Below are positions 34,186-45,228 of a DNA stretch of 64,000 bases, in pieces (the first letter of the stretch is position 1; the number at the start of each line of letters is the position of its first letter). Both the position numbers and the translations under genes were made by a program. The notes under the pieces were generated by a model. It did no database searches, was not told where the DNA came from, and saw only the letters and a program-made list of their open reading frames with translations. The DNA comes from Chionoecetes opilio (lineage: Eukaryota; Arthropoda; Malacostraca; Decapoda; Majidae), in contig JACEEZ010016536.1 in assembly GCA_016584305.1 (NCBI GenBank), positions 203,633 through 267,632 on the forward strand, read 5' to 3'.

Positions 34186-34962
34186 CAGGGAGGTCCCGAA
34201 GATATGAGCAGTTAGGTTCCACCTGGCATACTCGTAAAGCGAAATCTCGTATAACGAAACACATAACTAATGGTAAAATATAGGTTTGGTTCCAGGACCC
34301 CATCAATTAAAAAAAATAAAAAAATTAAAAGAAAAGTTTTTCAAGCTAAAATAAACTATAGTAAGCACAACAAACACACAGCGTCTATATTACCCACACT
34401 GTACTACCTATTCTGTAGAAAAAGCATTCTGAAAGAGAAAATAGCACACGAAATAACATAAATGCACATTAATTAAACATAAAACATGCATTACAAACAA
34501 AAAAAACGTTGTAATGTAGGGGATGCCACGTGATACAAGAGAAGATAGTGTAGTGGTCCCAAGGTTGGGGCCGCACACCTGCTAATTACCCCTAAAGGTC
34601 AGGCCTCACCATATGCTTAATTACCCTTCAGGTCACGCCTTGCTAGGGGTGACCTGACTGTGGTCCCAAGGTTGGGGCCTCACACCTGCTAATTACCCCT
34701 AAATGTCATGCCGCACCATATGCTTAATTACCCTTCAGGTCAGGGCTTGCTAGGGGTGACCTTACTGGGGTCAACCAAATCCCCCTTTGTCCAGCCTGGG
34801 AGTGGTAGGGGGTGCATTTTGAACTTGATAATTTTACTCACCCCAGTTTGAATGTCGTATCATTGGATTTTCGATCTCGTATATTGAAAATAGACCCTAA
34901 TTTACACATCCCGTATCATCGGATTCTCGTATACCGAATGCTCGTATAACGGGACCTCCCTG
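34186..34962. mobile_element. Pogo-like element (family 3), copy C, inverted relative to copy B
   Basis: The ends CAGGGAGGTCCCGAAGATATG (left) and CGTATAACGGGACCTCCCTG (right) are TA-flanked. It is complete and runs in the opposite direction to copy B, so 33627-34123 and 34186-34690 form a long inverted repeat around a 62-bp spacer. The frame at 34270-34461 (+) is the mirror of 33848-34039 (-) and identical in translation, but it is non-coding element sequence. The spacer sequence TATTTTGCAAAAAGGAAAAA recurs right after copy C (34963 onward). Confidence 0.85.
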
Positions 34963-35017
34963 TATTTTGCAAAAAGGAAAAAAACCTCACAGAACAACAG
35001 TAGTGTGTGTGTAATAA

Positions 35018-35032
35018 TATATATAATATATA

Positions 35033-35102
<70 letters not shown>

Positions 35103-35107
35103 TATAT

Positions 35108-35141
<34 letters not shown>

Positions 35142-35142
35142 A

Positions 35143-35188
<46 letters not shown>

Positions 35189-35190
35189 TA

Positions 35191-35245
<55 letters not shown>

Positions 35246-35335
35246 TTAAAAGTGATAGCTATTTCACGTTTAGTATCTTTTAAAGATATTTTGTCTTAAG
35301 AGTGTCTTATCTCTTTGTAATCACTTTTAACAGTA

Positions 35336-35370
<35 letters not shown>

Positions 35371-35440
35371 ATTATAATATGATATATATGATATATGTAC
35401 TTATATATATACGTAATATATATATATATAATATAATATA
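35018..35440. repeat. TA-rich microsatellite tract
   Basis: Long TA runs with ATAATATAT interruptions, split by a ~95-bp non-repetitive block at 35243-35337. Confidence 0.9.
35243..35337. repeat. Direct repeat of a Penelope-type 3' segment, copy 1
   Basis: ATCGTTAAAAGTGATAGCTA to GTAATCACTTTTAAC matches 36253-36350 with few differences. The two copies flank the pogo-like element at 35441-36226. Penelope elements often carry such terminal direct repeats. Confidence 0.7.
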
Positions 35441-36224
35441 CAGTCAAACCTCGATATAACGGACTAAAGAGGAGGAGTGGTCCGTTAAAGCGATTGTCCG
35501 TTATAGCGAGGGTATTTTCCCAAGGGTTGGAAAATAATATAAAAAAACGGAAAACTTGTGAAATAAATGAGAAATAATCACAAACACAACCAGACTGTGT
35601 GCTATGTTGGGAGGTAAACATGACTGGCACTACATGCTGAATTTGGTCCCCTCCTACACGTGAAATAATGAGAAATAATCACAAACACAACCAGACCGTG
35701 TAGCTAGTCAAGCTCAAGCTCTAGAGAAAGGTAAACAAACAACAAGCCAGACACAGCCGTGGCTGTCAAAGGTATTGCATATTATCATGACTAATGCTCA
35801 TTATTATATATATTATATGGTTGTGAAGTGGTTCTATACACGTGTCACTATTTAGGTCAGTGTAGCACTGCGTGTCACCTTAGATAAGGGTGATTTAGGG
35901 TGTTGAGGTGACAGGGAGACATAGCAGCGGCCACGCCATAACACTAATAATCACTATTTTAAACAATACACACCTACCACTAAATCACTAGCAACACAGG
36001 CTCCTTCCTTATATATCTTAATATGTGATACATCAAAACTCCTTAAATCCCAAGCATTCCAAAGTAAAATGAGAAAATAATATAATTATATTGACTTGAC
36101 AATTCGAGCGGCGTTAAGCGGTCTAATATGCAAAAAAAAAAAAAAAAAAAAACCACGTCACGCCAAAAGGAGTCCGTTATATCCGAAGTCCGTTACATCG
36201 AGGTCCGTTATATCGAGGTTTGAC

Positions 36225-36226
<2 letters not shown>
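35441..36226. mobile_element. Pogo-like non-autonomous element (family 2), reverse copy
   Basis: The left end CAGTCAAACCTCGATATAACGG follows TA. The right end is the inverse (ATATCGAGGTTTGACTA, with the last G changed to A) followed by TA. Internal blocks match 12081-13249 in reverse complement. No transposase. Confidence 0.85.
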
Positions 36227-36252
<26 letters not shown>

Positions 36253-36255
<3 letters not shown>

Positions 36256-36911
36256 CGTTAAAAGTGATAGCTAGTTCAGCGTTTATTATCTTTTTAAAGA
36301 TATTTTCTCTGTCATAAGAGTGTCTTATTCTCTTTTGTAATCACTATTACGATTTCGCCGTAGCTTGTCATTTTTGCTGTATCGCGATTTCAGGTCTAAG
36401 AACCCTTCTTCAGCAGCATGTGGAAGATGTTTTCTCCTCAGTTGTAGAGGTCAGCATGATTGAGCTGTGGAGTGAAGTGCTATTGATGAAGTCTGGCTGC
36501 CGCGCAGCCTAGTGGGCGGCGCTGATTGGTAGATAGCTTCTGCTTCTCGTTGATTTTTGTCTCCGTGAGTGGGCGGCGCTGATTGGTTGTTGACTCCTCT
36601 CTTTGTTTCTCTGTGAGTAGGCTGTTATTAGCCTTTGTTCTTTTCATGCTTGGTAGAGCTTGTAGGTCGTTTGCCTTTACGTTTAGCTTGGGATTGATGT
36701 CTTTTATGTATAGTGCTTCTAGAATTGGAAGTCGCCGCACATCTGCACACATGTCGTCCAATTCTGTATTTTCTTCTAAAAATGTTCTTGTGATGATGAT
36801 GCCATGTTTTTCTAATAGGTGACTTTTTGGGGCTCCGGAAGTTAGGTGGCAAGTAAGACGTCGAGACAGCTTCGTTGTCGTCATGCCGATGTAGGATGAG
36901 GGGAGCATAGG
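36253..36911 (-). mobile_element. Penelope-like element, 3' part
   Basis: Contains a GIY-YIG endonuclease segment and a 3' region with AACCCTTCTTCAGCAGCATG and CAGGTCTAAG, plus the direct repeat also found at 35243. It is inserted, on the minus strand, into a transposon ORF at about 36912. The RT domain is absent. Confidence 0.75.
36480..36911 (-). pseudogene. Penelope GIY-YIG endonuclease fragment
   Basis: The translation reads SSYIGMTTTKLSRRLTCHL, GAPKSHLLEKHG, RTFLEENTELDDM and RRLPILEALYIKDINPKLNV. This is the Penelope-type GIY-YIG pattern: YIG, then R..H, and a metal-binding Glu in EAL. The first GIY tyrosine has been lost at the junction. It shares an ORF with the end of a different protein upstream. 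A Lys/Arg-rich tail with a repeated TNQRRPL unit follows to the stop. Confidence 0.8.
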
Positions 36912-37471
36912 GTAGCGTGCATCAGCTGCGTGCAAATCACTGATAGCTCCACTCACCCTAATCCGAACTTGTGCTACCCAGTCATCTGGTTCATCACATT
37001 TTGCAAGGATTTCTGTCTTAAGGGACATTTTCTTTTCTGGCCTGTTAACTTGTCTGCAGAGATATGCTGGTTTCCATCTTGATGGATGCTTGGGGTCGTT
37101 CTTAACTTGGCAATCTTCTCCACAAAAATTAATATATAGTGCTCAAAGAAATTGAACTTCAGTTGTTCAGAACGTCTTGCTCGTTTTCTAGGTGCAGCAT
37201 CTGCTTCTTCTTCATCTTCCTTTTGGCCTTTCAGGGCCCTTTGAACCTCTTTTGGATGAATGTATTTATTCACACATGAGCCATGGACCTTCAAACTCGG
37301 ATCCTTGTCATTATCATATTGCAACTGCAGTTTCTGATGGATTTCATCTTTGTATATTTTACTGCATCTTATGATAATTTCTATTCTTTTAACTTCAGCA
37401 TTTATCAAGACTTCTTTCTGCTTCGAATCTGTGCATTTAAACTTCCAAGCAAAATAGCATTCTTCCTCCAT
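36912..37471 (-). pseudogene. N-terminal part of a CXC-family transposon protein
   Basis: Two minus-strand frames (37471-36974 and 37028-36912) form one protein start with a frameshift between them. They read CYFAWKFKCTDSKQ, GSCVNKYIHPKEVQRALKG, a basic KRARRSEQ block, then EILAKCDEPDDWVAQVRIRV and SDLHAADARY, where the Penelope element interrupts. LHAADARYH is a recurring motif of the same family encoded at 41734-47254 (AADLLAADARYH there). This is a second, more diverged family member in the window. Confidence 0.6.
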
Positions 37472-37510
37472 ACTGGCTTTGCTTCATATACATGTACACT
37501 TCAATTGTAA

Positions 37511-38145
37511 ATTGTAAACTGTAGCAATAACTTACACTAGTACCAATCTAACACTTAGAACATTGGTCTCTGTTAAAGGCCGAGGGTTTATCCTTTTACC
37601 ACCTTAAAAGTATGCACTTTCATGTATGGGATACAACTAGGTTCATACAGCTTATGTACTACTCCTAGCCCGATCGTTCATCCAGTGCCATTTAAGTCCC
37701 GTGCGATCTGTACACCATCCGAATGAATTATAAGCCCCTTCATTCTTGGCTCGGCTCTCCCGCGTTGGCACACCCTGTCTATTCAGGTACGGTTATCTAA
37801 CTTAAATGGGGCAAATTAGATAACATTTGGGACACTTTAAGTTACATCTTAGCTGACACTGAACCCCATGCTGGGTTTCACAGCAGTGAAGTCACCAGTG
37901 TGCCCTGGTAGTGCAAGGACATTCACTCCTTTATGATAAACAATAAACAGAGAAATAAAATGCCACACAACAAATGGATGTGAGGATTATGAGGAAACAA
38001 ACACGTGAGGATCAATCACATACATATCTGATGTGAATGTACATGTACAGGGATCCCTAGTTTTCAAAAGTTTCTATCAAAAATTATACACACTGCACCT
38101 TCAGATAATTTCATGAGTAAATGTACAAAATAGTAAAATCTACTA
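37511..38145. other. No gene seen
   Basis: No coding domain, RNA gene or repeat recognised. Confidence 0.5.
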
Positions 38146-38640
38146 CAGGTTGAAGTTCCCAAACTCGGCATCCCAAGACTCGGCAACACCCAAAACTCGG
38201 CTATGGTTCCGGATTTTCCAAAACACAGCAGAACACCCAAAACCCGGCGTGTAGTTGCCGGGTCGGCCGCTAGGTGCCACCACACTAGGCCGCTTGGTTT
38301 CTCCCGCCGATTTGTTTGTTGTTATTGTTCAGTGGTGTTGTGACTGCAGAGTTGTGTACACTGTTATTTTGTGTACTTCTACAGGTCTGTTATTGGTATA
38401 ATGGCTCCCAAACGTCCAGGAACACCTACTGATTTATATTTATACATTTTCTCCTTCTTCCTCTATCTCAGTACGTATTATATACCGTATTAGAATCCAA
38501 ATAATTTTTTCCTGTGATTTTTTTCATGTGATTTTCATGCTTTTTTTCCCCTTAATATATCTACGTTCTAAAAGTCGGAAAATTCCATTACTCGGCTCGG
38601 CGCTGGTCCCGAGGTTGCCGAGTTTGGGAACTTCAACCTA
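38146..38640. mobile_element. Tigger/pogo-like MITE (family 4)
   Basis: The ends CAGGTTGAAGTTCCCAAACT and the inverse AGTTTGGGAACTTCAACCTA are TA-flanked (38144-38145, 38641-38642). Length is 495 bp, with no transposase. Inner sub-repeats ACTCGGC recur. Confidence 0.85.
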
Positions 38641-39869
38641 TAGTAAATTAACAAAGTGTACGAATCATACATACGTCAAAATTACGATTTGTACACTTCA
38701 ATTTCTTATTTGTTGGGCAGCCATTTTGAAAACGGTGGCCATTTTGAATTTAAAAATACCAGAAATAGATTTTCTGGATCAAAATACCCTGGAATTCATG
38801 TATTGGTTGACCCTCTGCGTGAATTTTCAAGGGATGTATGGTATTTTATGTATTTTGATATAATTTTGGCGGCCATTTTGTTTTATGCTAATTATCTCAA
38901 ATTGCCCAAGGCTGACAGCGAGCCAACATATATATTTTTCAAACTGGATATGTTGGCAAACAAAATCCACTGAAAAAAAACTGAAGACCCCAAAACAAGG
39001 TTATAAGAAAAATGTACTTTTGGCTGCCGGACTATTATGGATACGGTTGCATTATCTATCTACAAGTTTCTGTGCCAGGCAAAGGGTAAGAGAATATTTT
39101 ATAGTAATGCTTCCAAGACATTATTTGGTATCTTTGATTTTGGTAGTGTCATGAACCTGGAAACCTGCAGCTGGTACTTTACTACCCCTGCTCCATTCTC
39201 TTGTTGCCTCTTTCATTTGTTGTGCCTTGCAATAATTGTCAAAAATCAATCACTCGGGTAACATGATACTGAGAAACTTTGACATTTATGAGTTTAACGT
39301 ATGCAATACCTAGGTCACTGCAGTTCTTGAAGGATTTTACTGCCATCAGCTCTTGTACAACGGCCATACTCTCAATTATGAGACACTGCAGGCGGGCATC
39401 TAGATTCAGTTAAAAAAAAGAAATTCGTATTGTAGTCAGCGATTCTGATATCAAAGGGCAAATCTATCTATCTATATATATCTATACATGCATATATAAC
39501 ACATTGGTTCAATACGCTATGTGGTTTAAAAATGTGTAAAATGTATAACTATATAAGCAAGTGTGCATAGAGGGGGACCATTTTGAAATTAAAATGGCCG
39601 CTCATATGGGCTCAAGAAAATTTGGTAACAAGTGGTTTCATACTCAGTGACACTAAAAGGACATTTCCTGAAAGTTTCAAAGAGTATACCCAAAAATACA
39701 GTTAAACACATTTTTTGCTACACAAGCTGACAAACTAATAATGCCAACACAGGTTTCTGTGAGCACTAACAGCAATCTCTTTTCTGTTTCCTCTTACTCT
39801 CTATTATCATTTTCTATCTAAACCTGCATATAAACGTATATGTACGCAACGCCATCGCTAACTCTCGTA
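38641..39869. other. No gene seen
   Basis: AT-rich sequence with several GGCCATTTTGAA-type words. The small open frames show no domain. Confidence 0.5.
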
Positions 39870-39965
39870 CCCACGGTCTTGCATCTTCAGAATTTTCTAC
39901 CCTCTGGCTTCGACTTCAATGTCAATACTCTCGTACTAAATTCATCTGTGCTGTATATCTCTCAC

Positions 39966-40602
39966 CATAGACCACTGTATACCTGGACTGCGCACGGAAT
40001 ATCGGCCCGTCGCACAAGGGGCTGAAGTCGGAGGGCCGCTCGGATTCATATATATATATACGGATCATATAGACTGGTTTATCAGTATATATGATATACT
40101 GTAATCTTCGTAAATGTTTGTTGTATAATATCAAATAAAAAACAGTAAAACACGCTAAAGAAATGCCATTACGAGACCTGAAGAAATATGCATGAACTTA
40201 ATATTCACTTCAACTCTTCGCCATTTAAAACTTTGCGGGTCAACTTTTATCATGAAGGGTATCAATAGAAGCGCAATTTTATTAGCTTTCCATTGCTATA
40301 TTTTGTTATCTGATAAATGAATTAGAATCATGCATAAATTAGCGTTAAGTAAATAAATAAAATCATCAATCGGGTAATTTTCCCGATTGATTAGGTTATT
40401 TATTTAGTCAACGCTAATTTATACATGGTACTAATTCATTTATCAGAAAACGAAATATATAAGTAAATAAATACTGATAAACCAGTCTATATGATAGTCC
40501 ATAGACCACTATATCTCTTTGTCGGGCGCCCCGCAGGCCCCTATGCAGCCCCGCAATTCAAAACATTGTCGCGTGAACAGTCCAGGTATACAGTGGTCTA
40601 TG
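39966..40602. mobile_element. Foldback TIR element in a LINE, 7-bp target duplication
   Basis: The ends CATAGACCACTGTATACCTG and (inverse) CAGGTATACAGTGGTCTATG are flanked by CTCTCAC at 39959-39965 and 40603-40609. The interrupted LINE sequence is contiguous in the other copy, which confirms the insertion site. No coding sequence. The left end is shared with 6341-6426. Confidence 0.9.
40064..40495. repeat. Imperfect palindrome inside the foldback element
   Basis: ATCATATAGACTGGTTTATC near 40064 is inverted near 40476-40495, and an inner hairpin (AGCGTTAAGTAAATAAATAA with its inverse, loop TAATTTT near 40375) continues the symmetry. It is likely a second foldback element nested within the first. 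Confidence 0.75.
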
Positions 40603-40998
40603 CTCTCACCTAACTCCTCAGACTATGTAAAATTCCTCCACTATTTAACATCCAAAGTGGAGCACATTTCAACTTATTTTCCTTTTGCAGAAATTTTCAT
40701 TCTTGGGGATTTCAATGTTCTCCACCAGCATTGACTATTATCTTCTTTCACTGACCAACCTCGTGAACAAACCTACAGTTTTTCTATCCTCCAAGACCTA
40801 GAACAGCTGGTGCAGAACAAACCTACAGCTTTTCTATCCTCCAAGTCCTAGAGCAGTTGGTGCAGCACCCTACCCGTATTCCTGACCACCTTGGAGACAT
40901 GCCCAACATTCTTGATCTTTTCCTAACCTCTAACCCTTCTGCTTACTGTGTGAAACTGTTCCCTCTGTTGGGCTCCACCAATCACAATTTTCAGTGTT

Positions 40999-41733
40999 AA
41001 TAGTTAGGTGGTTAAAGGAATTTATATGAATATGTTTGAATATATTAGGGAGTGTTAATGTTTAGGATGTTATTATTTAATGTACGGAGAAATGTTGTTA
41101 TGTAAATCAGTAAGCTCAGAAAAATCAATCGTGTTCCCTTTTGAACCCCGAAGCCTTGACTTAGACATGGAACACAAAAAGTTCGTGTGCAACAGCAACA
41201 TTTGCACCCACGACACAGAGCATGCAGCAATAAGATTTTAATTTTATCTGCTTGTCTTTTTTCACCCATTCCTGTAGCTTAATGACCAGATATTACTGTC
41301 ATGGTTAGTGTTCAGTGTAAAATCAACGGATAGTAGGAAAAACTCATATGATGTGCTCTCCTTCAGGCCAGGCACCTGGGGAGGCATATGTGCAGCGTCT
41401 TCCCTTTAATCTTCATCACAGATTCAACTCTTCTACCATCCAAGGTAGAGCCAACGTAAGTTCTTCCATCTAGCATCCGTAGACACCCTTGATAGCTTTG
41501 TGCAAGTGTGAGTGCATGGAATTAACGTAAAGTAGCGGGATACTTGGTCGAACAAAGCGAGAAAGGACAGTAAGTATAAGTAAGTAAAGAGTGCATTCAG
41601 AAATAGCATTATAGTTTTGTCAGTGACACATACATGCAAGTAAGACCTGGATGTGGAGTAAATGGCAAAGGTCCAAGATTTGAGCAATTATAATGAGTTA
41701 CCTTAGGGGTGGATGTGGTATGACTAGTAAGAG
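40999..41733. other. No gene seen
   Basis: No domain, RNA or repeat recognised. Confidence 0.5.
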
Positions 41734-42240
41734 TGACTAGTCAGGTCGCCGCCAGCTATACCCTGCATGGCGTATTAAAGTTTTTTTCTCGATGGATTCT
41801 ACATCATTAGGATGCTATAAAGCATATCAGGCGGATAACAAGAGAAAATCCTTGGGCAATCCGAGAAATCGACGAAAATCCAAAATGGTCGCCATTACGG
41901 CCGACTTCCGTAGACATAAATATAAAAAAACTAACTACTATGTCTAGCATCACATGTAATAGCACTTTTCTATATGATTTTGACACGAGCAATTCATTTA
42001 TGTGGAAATTTTTCAACTGGAGGTAAAAAAACCAGGTCAAAAGTAAAGTTCAAGGTATTTTTTCACATGAAAATATGAATGTGCCATGTCTTGCACATGC
42101 CCCTTTTTTGGCATTAAATCAATCAATTCACATGAAAACAGTAATTAAACAGTGTATTCCAAACCAAAATTCTATATATTGACAATAACATAATCTTTCA
42201 TCCCAGAAGGAAATTAATAGCAAAATTCAAAATTAATGTC

Positions 42241-42963
42241 TTATTTGTTGTGGCACCCATCCTCTCCTCTACAGTTACAGAAGAGGGTGCAAGGTAAGCC
42301 GTTCGCCTTGCAGTTGCATCTCCTGGAGGCGCATGCCTTGTCGCTGCCACAGCCGCATTTAAGGACTTTCAGGAGATCCGCAGGTGCCAGGGGTGTGTCT
42401 GGAGGTACGACAGTAAAAATTGTCGACAAGACTTGAACAAGTCCGTTTACTTTTACAGGCTTTCGTCGTTCTCTGCAGATCTGCAGGTATTGTGCCACTG
42501 CCGAAGAACGCTTGAATCGAAGCACTTCATCATAGGTACAGCTCACGAGATAGTCATGCATGTGCTTGACTGTTTTCTTCTTGTAGAAGTACACCCCAAG
42601 TGCGATTTGCAGAGGGGTCGGGTGTTTTTTGATGGCACTATTGACGATGTTTCCGACCAGGAGAGCAGGAAGGGATTGTTCAGCCAGAGAAAGTTTACCG
42701 AGCAACTTCTACAATGTATGTGGTTCTGATTCTTCTGCAATCTCTGTGGAGATGCTGGTCGTATAGGTCTGACTTCGGTACTCCATCTCAGAACATTCTG
42801 TCCTCACACACTTTGCAATCAAATCTAGGGCTGCCTCCAAATTATCATCCTCATCTTCATCCTTTATCAAATTCAAGGTGGCGATAGTGGGCCATATGCA
42901 AGAAATTTTCTCGACCCGCTGCATCGCGGCGCAGTAAGCAAGAATCAACAGAGGACAACGCAA
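42241..42963 (-). pseudogene. CXC-family transposon protein, C-terminal part
   Basis: One frame on the minus strand reads CIWPTIATLNLIKDEDED, an in-frame TAG at 42706-42708, then LAEQSLPALLVGNIVNSA, KHPTPLQIALGVYFYKKKTV, SCTYDEVLRFKRSSAV and a terminal Cys cluster CGCGSDKACASRRCNCKANG, then CTLFCNC. The Cys cluster is a tesmin/TSO1-type CXC domain (zinc and DNA binding). Apart from the stop, the family architecture looks intact here. Between YDEV and the CXC domain the core is much shorter than I would expect, so an internal deletion is likely. Confidence 0.7.
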
Positions 42964-43157
42964 CGGGTGGAGATTTGAGTCAGCTGATTGGGTTCACCAT
43001 GCACATCCCACCTGCATTCCGCTCTGCCCTTATTCCATCCTATTTCATCCCAGACCATTGCAGGTGAGTTTTCAACACAACCGAGAGTGACATTCATACA
43101 CTGAATGCACACGTGTCATAATTAAGGTAAAATCAGGTCCAGGAGGCCTTATATAGG

Positions 43158-45018
43158 CAAAGGTGGGCATTCCGCAATTTTAGACCGCAATTCCGCAACT
43201 TGCGGAATGGTAATTCGGTTGCGGAATTGCGCAATTACGGATGCCTGAAAAAATTGCGGAATTGCGAATTGCGGACCGCCGAAATTTTGAAACGCAATCG
43301 CAATAACTTGCGGAATGGGTATTTCGGTTGCGGAATTGCGCAATTACGGATGCCTGAAAAAAATGCAGAATTGCGGGTTGCGGACCGCTAAAATTTTGAA
43401 ACGCAATTGCAATAATTGTGACGGTCACCACCTTCAAAGTGGCAAGTGCCCGCGTGAACATAAGTTCCAACCAAATATTGTGGAGACGACACTGCCAACT
43501 GCCAACAACTTGCCAAGTGTAGCACAGTCACTCAGTCAGTGCGTGCTGGAACTTGGGATTGAGAGTGTGTACGCTGGCCGTGTGTGTGATTAGTTGCCAA
43601 CCTCCACATGCTGAACCAGAAGAAGTGGGAGGAGGAGGAGGAGGAAGAAGAGGAAGATTAGTAGATGTAGCCGGGATGAGCTTATCTTAATTCAGGACTC
43701 GGTTTAGCACTGACTCATGGACTGGCATCAGCTAGGTTACAGAAACTCGTTGTAGGGATTTTATTTATTGCCAGACCAATGTAGCCTTAAGATTTCATGT
43801 ATATGTAGTCAACAGAGTCCAGCAGATAAGAGACAAAACTTCACCAGAACAGTGGAAATATGTGGAAACAAAAAAGAACCCAGCAGATCATGCTTCTAGG
43901 GGACTGTCTGTGCAAGAGTTGATTAACAGCAACACCTGGTGGAACGGTCCAGAGTTCCTTTGGCAGCATTTTGACATAACTGACAACTCATTAGACAGTA
44001 AGAATATCATAGATGATAATGATCCCGAAGTAAAGAGAGTTGTGTCATGTGCTACACAAATGACAGCATCCACCAGTATACTGGAAAGGCTGAATTATTT
44101 TTCTGATTGGTTTCGTGCCAAGAGGAGTATTGCAGTATGCCTCAGACTCCAAAGAATCTTCAAGAACAATGCCAGCAGAATAAGTAAAGTCAAGCAGGAA
44201 TACATCCCAGTCACTGCTGGAGAATTAAAGGAGGCCGAAAATGAGATCATAAGACAAGTTAAAGCTGAGACATTTTCAGATGAAATAAGAACATTGAAAG
44301 GTGCAATAAATAGTGAGACTGTACCACATGTGAAAAAAATTGATGGAAGGAGCAGAATAGTGAAGAAAACAAGCCAGCTGTACAAGCTTGATCCATTTAT
44401 AGATGAAAGTGGGATACTCAGAGTTGGTGGACGGATCAGGCAAGCTACTTTGCAGAATGAAATAAGACATCCAGCTATCTTACACAAGAATTCACACATA
44501 ACTGACTTAGTGATTCACCACTACCACAACAAAGTGTGCCACCAGGGTAGGGGTATTACACTGAATGAAATTAGAGCATCTGGGTACTGGATTATAGGAG
44601 GATCTTCTCTGTGAGATTATAATTCCTTAAACATACTAAAATCATATGAGGCATATACAATATATGCCGCAGCTACAGTAGATTACGTACTTAGATTAGT
44701 GATTACTAGCCAGTAGGCTGTGAAGTGTAAAAGCAAAGAAAAACACTAAAAAAGACAAAGACTTAATTGTGAAGGACAAGTAACAAGTATAGACAGAAAC
44801 AGAATAGGAATACAGAAGTATTAAACACTAATAAAGAGTCTAGAGACATTTTTTGTTTTAATTGTAGGTGTCAAAATTAGTTTGCGGAATTGCGGAATTG
44901 TAACTGCGAAAAGGCCTATCTGAAAAAAATTGCGGAATTGCGATTGCGGACTGGTGCAGGTCGGAGTTGCAGAATTGCGATTGCGGGATTGGAAAAAAAA
45001 TTGTGATGCCCACCTCTG
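43158..45018. mobile_element. hAT non-autonomous element with perfect 8-bp target duplication
   Basis: The ends CAAAGGTGGGCA and TGCCCACCTCTG are classic hAT termini, flanked by TATATAGG at 43150-43157 and 45019-45026. Subterminal regions are packed with TGCGGAATTGCG words on both sides (43160-43420 and 44880-44990), likely transposase-binding repeats. Instead of a hAT transposase it contains a BEL/Pao pol fragment. Confidence 0.95.
43805..44615 (+). pseudogene. BEL/Pao retrotransposon pol fragment (RNase H end to integrase start)
   Basis: The translation runs from QWKYVETKKNPADHASRGL (end of the RNase H region) through WWNGPEFLW, a linker, and GILRVGGRIRQA to the integrase zinc-binding HHYHNKVCHQGRG...ASGYWI, where it stops. 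That is the usual BEL/Pao order. No reverse transcriptase, catalytic integrase core or LTR was seen, so it is a fragment. One frame is open for about 250 codons. It lies wholly inside the hAT element. Confidence 0.85.
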
Positions 45019-45228
45019 TATATAGGTGTGTTAACTTGTGAGGAAGCCGGGCGGCGGCGGGAGGTGGAGGTCGGCCATTGTGTGGAGCAGTGGCGGCGGG
45101 CCGTTCAAATGTACTCACACGTATCACTCGGGCCCATTTTTTCTACACCAACGCCTCAGACAAGTGGCGAACACTAACAAAGCTATTATTTTAATGGCAG
45201 AAATGATAAATTACACTAGTAAAATGTA

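Larger units (their letters stand above)
39870..40998 (+). mobile_element. Jockey-like LINE endonuclease fragment
   Basis: Plus-strand sequence matches the reverse complement of 59300-59690, the endonuclease of the LINE at 54536-59897 (VKFLHYLTSKVEHISTYFPF, ILGDFNV blocks). Frameshifts and a ~50-bp tandem duplication (GAACAAACCTACAG unit) break it. A TIR element is inserted at 39966-40602. Confidence 0.85.

Noticed and set aside
33848..34461. Two identical 63-residue ORFs on opposite strands
   Set aside because: They are mirrored non-coding sequence of pogo-like copies B and C, not a conserved protein.
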